23,408 nucleotides of DNA from a virus. The translations under genes and the position numbers were made by a program. Where the stretch lies: positions 1-23,408 of IMG/VR virus record IMGVR_UViG_3300013233_000050; one strand, given 5' to 3'. Shown here piece after piece: positions 15,727-21,718 of this stretch (positions are counted from its first letter, which is position 1; each line of letters begins with the position of its first letter). The notes under the pieces were generated by a model. That model was not told where the DNA came from and did no database searches. It saw only the letters and a list, made by a program, of their open reading frames with translations.

Positions 15727-17604
15727 ATGGCTAATGTTATTTTTAAATCATCACAAGGTTTCGCTGATGCGAACGTACAGTATATTTCTGGCGCGTTTGT
15801 ACCTGGTGGTACTGGTGGTGCTGACGATCTTGCTCCTATCGGATCTTTATTTGCAAACTCATTGACTGGTGTTAAATATACCAAGATTGGTGCTGCAAAT
15901 GTTGCTGGTGATTGGGACGTATTGTCAATGGGAGCAGATACTGCTGCCGTACAAACAAGTGTAAACACTTTAAGTACATCTTTGACTGCTGAAATTGCAA
16001 ACCGTAATGCTGCTGTTGCTAGTGAAGCATCTGCTCGTACTGCTGCTGACGCAACAATTCAAGCTGAAGTTGACGCTATTGAAGTTGGAGCTGGTTTAAG
16101 TGTTGCTGGTGCGTATGTACCTGATGCTGCATCAAGCTACATCGCAACTGCTACAAGTATTCATAATGCTACTCAGTTGTTAGACGTTCAATTGGCTTCA
16201 ACTGAACTTAAAGCAACAACTAATGCTGCTGCAATCGTTAACTTGAGTGCAAACTCAACAACTGGCACAACAACATTGACTAACTCAGTCGCTGCTGTTC
16301 AAGCTGAATTGGACTTGGTTGAAGCTGGTGCTGGTTTGAGTATCACAGGTACTTACGTTCCTGATGCTGCTGCTCATTACATCGCTGCTGCGACAACTAT
16401 CCATAACGCAACTCAATTGTTGGACGCTCAATTGTTCGCAACTGACGCTGTAGCTACTGCTGCAATTCCAACTGTTGAAAAAGGCGCTGTAAATGGCGTT
16501 GCAACATTGGATGCATCTGGTCTATTGATCACTTCACAATTGCCACCATTGGCTATTTCAACAACAGTTCTTGTTGCTGATCAACCTGGTATGTTGGCTC
16601 TTGTTGCTCAGTCTGGTGACGTTGCTGTACGTACTGATATCAACAAAACATTCATCCATAATGGTGGTACTGCTGGTACTGTTGCTGATTGGACTGAATT
16701 ATTGACTCCAACTGATCCTGCAATGGCTGCTGAATTGAATGCTGTTGAAGCTGGCGCTGGTTTGTCAACTATTGGTGCATATGTTGCTAATGCTGCAGCT
16801 AACTACATCAGTGGTGCTGTATCATTGTATGACGCTGAAACATTGTTGGACGCTCAAGTTGCCTTGAACGCTGCTAACATTGCAACAGTTACTTCAACTT
16901 CTAATGCTAATGCTGCATCTGTTTCAACTGAAGCAACTGCTCGTGCTGCTGCTGATGCATCTATCCAAGCTGAAGTTGATGCAATCGAAGCTAGTTCTGG
17001 TTTGAGTGTTGCTGGTGCATATGTACCTGATACTGCTGCAAGTTATATTGCTGGCGCTGTTTCATTGCATAATGCTACACAATTGTTGGATGCTCAAGCT
17101 GCAACTTCTGCTGCTGCTGAAGCAACTGCTACTGCTGCTAATGATGCTGCTCATATCACTATGAACGCAATCATGGGTAATGGTACTTATTCAAGTACTG
17201 TTAACTACTTGCAAGCTGATGATCTTACTGTTGCTGTATCTAAATTGGATGCTGCTGTATCTAATGTTATGAGTACTGCTAGCGTATTGAATGTAACTGC
17301 AAGTGTTGTTGATTCAATCGTTACTAAATCTGATGAAGCTGTTAAATGGAGTGTTTCTGTACGTGATACAGCTACCCCATCTATCTGTTCAATGTTAGAA
17401 ATCTTCGCTGGTCATGATGGTGATAGTGTTAATGACGCTGTTAATCATGATTGGACTGAATATGCTGAACTTGACTTGAATGGCGGAATTACTGGTTTGG
17501 GTATTACTGTTGCTCTTGCTGGCACTGGTGCTGCACAGGTTATGGAATTGTCTGTATCAGCTACTGCTGCTGTAGATATTCGTGTAACTCGTATCGCAAT
17601 CTGA
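15727..17604 (+). CDS. Abundant repeat-rich tail fibre protein
   Basis: This 625-aa fibre has four parts: an attachment-like N-module (1-70, GAFVPGGTGGADD, IGSLFANS), an Ala-rich coiled-coil-like stretch (EIANRNAAVASEASARTAAD), four copies of AE-DA-E-GAGLS-GAYV-A-YI-A-HNATQLLDAQ, and a C-module shared with the 188-aa paralogue. Between repeats 2 and 3 is LVADQPGMLALVAQSGDVAV then DWTELLTP, a segment seen in many phage fibres. Arg codons are nearly all CGT, and Ala, Val and Thr are dominated by GCT, GTT and ACT. The neighbours use AGA and ATA freely. This points to very high expression. AGAGGAAAACAAAATG gives a good ribosome-binding site. It has its own late promoter and a strong terminator. 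Confidence 0.85.
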   Translation: MANVIFKSSQGFADANVQYISGAFVPGGTGGADDLAPIGSLFANSLTGVKYTKIGAANVAGDWDVLSMGADTAAVQTSVNTLSTSLTAEIANRNAAVASEASARTAADATIQAEVDAIEVGAGLSVAGAYVPDAASSYIATATSIHNATQLLDVQLASTELKATTNAAAIVNLSANSTTGTTTLTNSVAAVQAELDLVEAGAGLSITGTYVPDAAAHYIAAATTIHNATQLLDAQLFATDAVATAAIPTVEKGAVNGVATLDASGLLITSQLPPLAISTTVLVADQPGMLALVAQSGDVAVRTDINKTFIHNGGTAGTVADWTELLTPTDPAMAAELNAVEAGAGLSTIGAYVANAAANYISGAVSLYDAETLLDAQVALNAANIATVTSTSNANAASVSTEATARAAADASIQAEVDAIEASSGLSVAGAYVPDTAASYIAGAVSLHNATQLLDAQAATSAAAEATATAANDAAHITMNAIMGNGTYSSTVNYLQADDLTVAVSKLDAAVSNVMSTASVLNVTASVVDSIVTKSDEAVKWSVSVRDTATPSICSMLEIFAGHDGDSVNDAVNHDWTEYAELDLNGGITGLGITVALAGTGAAQVMELSVSATAAVDIRVTRIAI

Positions 17605-17612
17605 TAATGAGG

Positions 17613-17642
17613 TTGGGGGGAGAAATCCCCCCAATTATTTTT
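17613..17642 (+). terminator. Strong intrinsic terminator after the 625-aa fibre
   Basis: A perfect 8-bp stem TTGGGGGG/CCCCCCAA with a 6-base AGAAAT loop is followed by TTATTTTT. It is the clearest intrinsic terminator in the window and sits 9 bases after the fibre stop. It isolates the highly expressed fibre from the genes that follow. Confidence 0.95.
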
Positions 17643-17655
17643 ATAAGGAGAAGGT

Positions 17656-18261
17656 TTGTCACAATCAACTATAGATAGAACCTTTTCAACTAAGAATGGG
17701 ATAACTGTTAAATTGGGCAACAAAGAAGCGTTTTCCCTGTATGGTGGTGACGTACTTCCTACCATATTTGATAAACACGACAAAGTAGCCATTTCATCAC
17801 TATACGTTCACACTAATGGCGAAATGTATCAGAAAACATCTTCGCGAACGTGGAGAATGTTTCAAACTGATCCAACATCTAAACAATCATCCGATGATCT
17901 GATTAATGCTAGAAAAAGATTGTTGGAGTATACTCTTAATAGAACAAATGACTTTTATTTTTCGGTATTAATTAAAACAGTCAACATTACATTCCACTCA
18001 GATGACCAATTCAGAACTAGGTTGTCACTACTATATAATATGTCTCAAACATCACCAACATCTAAACATAAAGTGTTGTGTGAGAATCCTGTCAATAATG
18101 AACAATCGTTTATGACGTTCGATGGTGATGAAATATTTGCTATCGCTACTGTTGAACATAATGTGAGAAATTCACTTATCACAGAATATGAATCCACTTA
18201 TACTAATCTGTCAACCATGAAGGATTTTGAACTACGCAATATACATAATGGGTCACAATAA
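17656..18261 (+). CDS. Fibre-associated protein with DUF4376-like C-terminal half
   Basis: This 201-aa protein starts at TTG (17656), with AAGGAG 5 bases upstream. Its first 70 residues (YGGDVLPTIFDKHDKVAIS, then LYVHTNGEMYQKTSSRTW) match the attachment-like N-module of the 188-aa and 625-aa fibres, in which a GG-P-D-IGS-N-G-YxK-W pattern recurs. The second half (INARKRLLEYTLN, ITFHSDDQFRTRLSLLY, EQSFMTFDGDEIFAIATVEH) resembles DUF4376, a small domain often at the end of tail-fibre and fibre-assembly proteins: FxSDxxSRxRI, then a Trp/Phe loop and a D-x-hxAh-xAV helix. The DUF4376 call is by pattern. It is downstream of the strong terminator and has no visible promoter, so it may rely on read-through. 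Confidence 0.7.
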   Translation: MSQSTIDRTFSTKNGITVKLGNKEAFSLYGGDVLPTIFDKHDKVAISSLYVHTNGEMYQKTSSRTWRMFQTDPTSKQSSDDLINARKRLLEYTLNRTNDFYFSVLIKTVNITFHSDDQFRTRLSLLYNMSQTSPTSKHKVLCENPVNNEQSFMTFDGDEIFAIATVEHNVRNSLITEYESTYTNLSTMKDFELRNIHNGSQ

Positions 18262-18536
18262 TGTCAAAGCAACAACCATTACGACTATGCCACCGTCTTT
18301 GGTTACCTTGTTAGCGAACTCTAAACCAGTTACTAATACAACCATACACGGACCACATAATCATGATTCGTTCCGACCAGTGTTCACCACGAGTGGTTCA
18401 ATTCAACGAACGAAGAATAACATTTACCACTAATGGTCACCTTGTTCTGATATCTGCAGACAAACAATTAGCATTTATATTAAAAGAAACGTATGTGTCC
18501 ACCAAGTTACTATCAATCGATGCGTTGGGAATATAA
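18248..18536 (+). pseudogene. Frameshifted fragment of a fibre gene, homologous to the GH16 fibre N-terminal region
   Basis: One frame from ATG 18248 (or TTG 18227) reads through MPPSLVTLLANSKPV and HGPHNHDSFRPVFTTSGS and stops at 18431-18433. The frame one base further on, entered near 18398, gives FNERRITFTTNGHLVLISAD, then QLAFILKETYVSTKLL and DALGI, stopping at 18536. Joined, these match residues ~76-168 of the GH16 fibre at 21714-23186 (GIHTHDIFRDVLTRQGS, NNRRLVFSALSQSGKIVF, AVVIKDVYVSTTDL, VDGYIVG). The homology runs to the stop codon, where repeat array B begins, so the gene looks cut off by the array. It is most likely a relic of an exchanged fibre; a programmed +1 shift is less likely but possible. 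Confidence 0.7.
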
Positions 18537-19156
18537 TTCAGTTATGATCAGTCACTTTCCTATAAAATAAAGTCGTTTTTCTTCTATTATAACTACTTAA
18601 ATATTTTTCAGTTATGATCAGTCACTTTTCTATAAAATTAAAGTCGTTTCTTTCTATTATATCTACTTAAATTAATTTGATTCTGACAGTCACTTTTCTA
18701 TAAAATAAAGTCGTTTTCTTTCTATTATATCTACTTAAATATTTTTCAGTTATGACATTCACTTTTCTATAAATTAAAGTCGTTTCCTTCTATTATAACC
18801 ACTTAAATATAATTTGATTCTGACAGTCACTCTTCTATGAAATAAAGTCGTTTCCTTCTAATATAACCACTTAAATATAATTTGATTCTGACAGTCACTC
18901 TTATATAAATTAAAGTCGTTTCCTTCTATTATATCTACTTAAATTAATTTGATTCTGACAGTCACTTTTCTATAAATTAAAGTCGTTTCCTTCTATTATA
19001 TCTACTTAAATTAATTTGATTCTGACAGTCACTTTTCTATAAATTAAAGTCGTTTCTTTCTATTATATCTACTTAAATATTTTTCAGTTATGATCAGTCA
19101 CTTTTCTATAAAATTAAAGTCGTTTCTTTCTATTATATCTACTTAAATATTTTTCA
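18537..19156 (-). repeat. Tandem 67-70 bp repeat array B, nine units, inverted relative to A and C
   Basis: AGTCACT (ATTCACT in one unit) recurs at 18550, 18620, 18688, 18757, 18825, 18893, 18960, 19027 and 19096. Two unit types alternate: type I with TTTTTCAGTTATGATCAGTC and type II with TTTGATTCTGACAGTC. One unit (18757) is a hybrid. Type II reads as TTGATT, 16 bases, TATAAA on the plus strand, a fair sigma70 promoter. TATAAT is kept on the other strand. No gene lies in this 620-bp stretch. It separates convergent operons and forms an inverted pair with array C around the accessory cassette. Confidence 0.95.
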
Positions 19157-19173
19157 TATATCCACACAAACAA

Positions 19174-19195
19174 GTCCGTCGATTGCTCGACAGAC
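19174..19195 (-). terminator. Probable terminator of the leftward accessory cassette
   Basis: The minus strand reads GTCTGTCGA, GCAA, TCGACGGAC, a 9-bp stem with one G-U pair and a GNRA tetraloop, followed by TTGTTTGTG. It lies 30 bases after the stop of the 89-aa gene. The T tract is interrupted, so its strength is uncertain. Confidence 0.65.
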
Positions 19196-19224
19196 TATTG
19201 CATTACCGTATTGACTGATTACAC

Positions 19225-19494
19225 TCAGTCTATTTGTTTGTATTCCATACACTTGTAAAACGTTTGAGAACAACCATTGGCTGCCGCATTATTAACCGCT
19301 TTGTTCAGAGCAGTTTCCAAACTAGCTGATGTTTTTGGGTTGACGTTGATTTTCTTATTACCACGTTCGTGTTGATACGATGCACCAACATCAAGAGTGT
19401 ATTTGTACATGTCTACTAATTCCTTGATGGTAGATGGATCTGATTGAGTGGTCCGACCGTTGCGTCTACTAACTACAATATACTGTTTAGCCAT
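19225..19494 (-). CDS. Small conserved phage protein of unknown function
   Basis: This 89-aa basic protein reads MAKQYIVVSRRNGRTTQ, then ELVDMYKYTLDVGASYQHER, GNKKINVNPKT and ETALNKAVNNAAANGC. I recall similar small proteins with YTLE-G-SY-HE-GNKKIN-NPKT and a NNAAANG helix from T4-type phages, with no known role. AAGGAG is 10 bases before the ATG. It has its own sigma70-type promoter, nearly identical to that of the 119-aa gene, so it is probably expressed early. A hairpin terminator follows. Confidence 0.75.
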   Translation of the reverse strand: MAKQYIVVSRRNGRTTQSDPSTIKELVDMYKYTLDVGASYQHERGNKKINVNPKTSASLETALNKAVNNAAANGCSQTFYKCMEYKQID

Positions 19495-19518
19495 AATAAA
19501 TCTCCTTCTGATATGGGA

Positions 19519-19547
19519 AGTCTACACTAAAACTAATCAAAGGTCAA
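19519..19547 (-). promoter_or_regulatory. Sigma70-type early promoter, copy 1
   Basis: On the minus strand TTGACC, 17 bases, TAGACT. The -35 box lies over the end of the 265-aa frame. A stretch of about 30 bases including spacer and -10 is almost identical to the promoter at 20746-20718, so one copy arose from the other. Used by the host polymerase, it would make the downstream gene early. Confidence 0.75.
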
Positions 19548-20329
19548 CAGAATTGTTCAGGATAATTAATCATTAATTGTCGGAATTTATCGGAAAAGTT
19601 ATAAATACTAAACCACTCGTAATCGATATCTGCTAAGTTGACACAACCTTCGAACATTCTATCTATGTCTTCCGATACGTTGAATAACGGAATAGTAGTT
19701 AATGAGATACATTCACGAAACATACATAACGAGTATTTAACTTCTGACATATCTAATAACGGAATAGTTGTTAGTGATGTGCAATAATTAAACATCCAAT
19801 TCGTATTGTCCACTTTTGACGTATCTAACAACGGAATAGTAGTTAATGACGAACAACAATTAAACATCAAACTCATATCAGTCACTTTTGATGTATTCAA
19901 TAGTGGAATAGTTTTCAGAGACCTACAATCGTCAAACATGTTATTTGTACACCAAACTTCTGACATATCCAATAATGGAATAGTGGTTAAGGTCGTACAT
20001 TCTGTGAACATGAAACTCATATCAGTTACTTTTGATGTATTCAAGAGTGGAATGGTTTTCAGAGACCTACAATTATCGAACATATGAATCATATCAGTAA
20101 CATTTGATGTATTCAAGAGTGGAATGGTTTTCAGAGACCTACAATTGTCAAACATATGAATCATATCAGTAACATTTGATGTATCCAATAAAGGAATAGT
20201 AGTCAATGATGTGCAATCATAGAACATGAACCTCATATCAGTTATGCTAGAATAATCATATTGTTTTAGTTCTTTGTCACTTATTCCGTGTAATATTAAG
20301 TCACGCAGTTCCTCTTTTGAGTGACACAC
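19544..20329 (-). CDS. BspA-like leucine-rich repeat protein (DUF285 type)
   Basis: The protein has about nine 24-residue repeats of the form DTSNVTDM-MF-C-SLTTIPLL, the BspA/DUF285 type of leucine-rich repeat. These form curved solenoids for binding proteins or surfaces. No signal peptide is seen, so it probably stays in the infected cell. Two consecutive repeats are almost identical at DNA level. The C-terminal cap is CVNLADIDYEWFSIYNFSD. I place the start at GTG 20329, because VCHSKEELRDLILHG then aligns without gaps with MVITKNEFLSLILHG of the 119-aa paralogue upstream. TTG at 20341 is in frame and gives 265 aa. The GTG lies four bases after the stop of the paralogue, which fits reinitiation. 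It is read with it from the early promoter at 20746-20718. Confidence 0.85.
   Translation of the reverse strand: MCHSKEELRDLILHGISDKELKQYDYSSITDMRFMFYDCTSLTTIPLLDTSNVTDMIHMFDNCRSLKTIPLLNTSNVTDMIHMFDNCRSLKTIPLLNTSKVTDMSFMFTECTTLTTIPLLDMSEVWCTNNMFDDCRSLKTIPLLNTSKVTDMSLMFNCCSSLTTIPLLDTSKVDNTNWMFNYCTSLTTIPLLDMSEVKYSLCMFRECISLTTIPLFNVSEDIDRMFEGCVNLADIDYEWFSIYNFSDKFRQLMINYPEQFC
20032..20175 (-). repeat. Near-identical 72-bp tandem duplication in the BspA-like gene
   Basis: Two successive 72-bp units (TCAAGAGTGG begins at 20041 and again at 20113) differ at only a few positions, while the other repeats of the gene have diverged more. This indicates a recent gain of one 24-residue repeat. Confidence 0.85.
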
Positions 20330-20333
20330 AATC

Positions 20334-20693
20334 TTACACAAAATATTCAGGACAGTTGGATCTTAGTGTAGAAAACGACGTATCGAAATCATACACGCAC
20401 ATCCAACAATAGTCTATTTCCGACAGATTTACACAACCACTAAACGTATTATTCGTTACATTTGATGTATTCAACAATAGGGTAGACTTTAATGACGTAC
20501 AACGAGTAAACATATAACTCATATCAGTTACATTAGAAGTATCAAAAAAGGAATAGTAGTCAATGACGAACAACCATAGAACATAGAACATATGGTTCAT
20601 GTCTGTTATGCTCGAATAATCATATTGTTCGAGTTCTTTGGTGCTTATTCCGTGTAATATTAAACTAAGAAATTCGTTCTTTGTTATGACCAT
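20334..20693 (-). CDS. Short BspA-like paralogue with compensating frameshifts
   Basis: This 119-aa protein is a short relative of the gene that follows it. It has the same cap (NEFLSLILHGISTKELEQYD), SSITDMNHMFY, FDTSNVTDMSYMF, CTSLKSTLLLNTSNVT, and the same C-terminal cap (GCVNLSEIDYCW). Between MFY and FDTSNV it reads VLWLFVIDYYSF, where the family has DCSSLTTIPLLD. The DNA explains this. A 7-base duplication (CATAGAA twice on the plus strand, 20575-20588) shifts the frame, and one missing base near 20543-20549 restores it. In the shifted segment the other frame still reads GCSSLTTIPF. The protein has two extra residues and lacks a normal repeat there. ATG 20693 has GGAAGGAGAT ahead of it. 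Confidence 0.75.
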   Translation of the reverse strand: MVITKNEFLSLILHGISTKELEQYDYSSITDMNHMFYVLWLFVIDYYSFFDTSNVTDMSYMFTRCTSLKSTLLLNTSNVTNNTFSGCVNLSEIDYCWMCVYDFDTSFSTLRSNCPEYFV

Positions 20694-20717
20694 GTCATAT
20701 CTCCTTCCAACACAGGA

Positions 20718-20746
20718 AGTCTACACTAAAACTAATCAGAAGTCAA
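20718..20746 (-). promoter_or_regulatory. Sigma70-type early promoter, copy 2
   Basis: On the minus strand TTGACT, 17 bases (ending TTTTAGTG), TAGACT, with GAAGGAGA close to the ATG at 20693. Sequence and spacing are nearly the same as the promoter at 19547-19519. It begins four bases after the stop of the nuclease gene, so it separates early from late genes. Confidence 0.75.
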
Positions 20747-20749
20747 CGG

Positions 20750-21403
20750 TTATTTCAAGAACTTACAATTCACTCTGTGAGATTCTAACGTGTCACCACG
20801 AGAACTCTTGATTTTGTCGTTTTTGTAATAATAACATTCGTCGATATCTTTATTATATATTCTTTTCCAAAATGCCACTGGATAAGCCAAACCTATTTTA
20901 CCGATTCGTTTGGGGTTTGGTCCATACACAACACCATTCACAACATTAACGACTTTGTATTGTTTGGCTAAATATCGTTCCCTACGTTCTGCCTTGATCC
21001 ACGTTCGTCTGTTAATTACTTTGTATTGAGGGATAATATTAGCCATTGAATAAACAGAATGCAATGAATCGCGGGACCAATCAAACGATGCATCAGGTGC
21101 TAAATGACCTCTGTCTGCATGGAATGCGTTATGAGTATAATCTTTCGATTTGGTTCTGTATTGTTTAGGAATGGATCTGTCAGAATAAAACCCAGGTCTC
21201 TTCTTAATGTTGATGAGATCCATGTTATATCCATGTAAAGTATAAGTGACGTATTTAGCGCCCTTGTAGTTATAGTCGAAACATATCTTATAATACGTTT
21301 TATCCAATATCTGATCACAATTAACAGAGTTCATGGGATTGGAGTATGCAACAGTCGACAAACACAATAACATCACAATAAACATGGATCTCATCATAAT
21401 CAT
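20750..21403 (-). CDS. Secreted DNA/RNA non-specific endonuclease (beta-beta-alpha metal type)
   Basis: This 217-aa protein has a signal peptide (residues 1-21, MFIVMLLCLSTVAYS, cut probably before NPMN). Next comes the non-specific nuclease core: D97-R-G-H100 (HADRGHLAPDASF), then MANIIPQYKVINRRTWIKAE. H100 would be the general base, N131 the magnesium ligand, and E139 with R143 complete the N-x-W-x-E-x-R pattern. Family members (Serratia nuclease, NucA-like, EndA) degrade DNA and RNA outside the cytoplasm. It would be exported to the periplasm or medium, perhaps to degrade extracellular DNA or biofilm, or to handle incoming DNA of rivals. Its start overlaps the stop of the 96-aa gene (ATGA), so it is late. 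ATG at codon 4 is an alternative start. Confidence 0.88.
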   Translation of the reverse strand: MIMMRSMFIVMLLCLSTVAYSNPMNSVNCDQILDKTYYKICFDYNYKGAKYVTYTLHGYNMDLINIKKRPGFYSDRSIPKQYRTKSKDYTHNAFHADRGHLAPDASFDWSRDSLHSVYSMANIIPQYKVINRRTWIKAERRERYLAKQYKVVNVVNGVVYGPNPKRIGKIGLAYPVAFWKRIYNKDIDECYYYKNDKIKSSRGDTLESHRVNCKFLK

Positions 21404-21690
21404 AGTGGTTTCATGTCGTATGTTCTAGACACACCAATACGCGGATTGCCATTCGGACCTTCGTTTTCAGCTAATAAATCCAAACATTCCATTGAACCAA
21501 TCTGCAAGTCACGAACGTTCGTTAGATATTCGATGATTCCGATGTTGTTTTGGAAAACCATTCTAGCTTCTTCAGATTGATCGTGTACAATCTTTTTATT
21601 TTTGTCTAAAATTTCCAACATCAGTTGACTAACCAAGACATCCAACTTGTGTCCTGTTGGGTTTTCTGCACTCATTAAGATGGGTTTCAT
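21400..21690 (-). CDS. Small conserved protein of unknown function
   Basis: This 96-aa protein starts MKPILMSAENPTGHKLDVLV, then long helices (QLMLEILDKNKKIVHDQS, GIIEYLTNVRDLQIGSMECL). The MKPI-x-S-x-NPTG-x-KL opening recalls small hypothetical proteins of T4-type phages; no function is known to me. AGGAGATTAA precedes its ATG, and a late promoter (21718-21711) lies just upstream. The nuclease gene overlaps its stop, so the two are co-expressed late. Confidence 0.7.
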   Translation of the reverse strand: MKPILMSAENPTGHKLDVLVSQLMLEILDKNKKIVHDQSEEARMVFQNNIGIIEYLTNVRDLQIGSMECLDLLAENEGPNGNPRIGVSRTYDMKPL

Positions 21691-21710
21691 TTAATCTCCT
21701 TTTATTATTA

Positions 21711-21718
21711 TATTTATA
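21711..21718 (-). promoter_or_regulatory. T4-type late promoter for the 96-aa protein and nuclease
   Basis: The minus strand has an exact TATAAATA. It includes the stop codon of the GH16 fibre gene (TTA TAA). RNA would start near 21705, with AGGAG and ATG 21690 following. Confidence 0.75.

Noticed and set aside
18261-18314. ATG at 18261 (TAATG overlap) as the start of the fibre fragment
   Set aside because: It is in the frame of the distal part but meets TAG after 17 codons, and its translation has no similarity to the GH16 fibre; the homologous frame starts at 18248 or 18227.
18537-19156. CRISPR-like array
   Set aside because: The whole 67-70 bp unit is conserved and there are no unique spacers; variation is between two block types. 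No cas gene is in the window.
19600-19607. TATAAATACTA on the plus strand inside the BspA-like gene
   Set aside because: It is a fine late-promoter match but antisense and without a plus-strand gene downstream. It could silence the early gene late in infection, but nothing else supports that.
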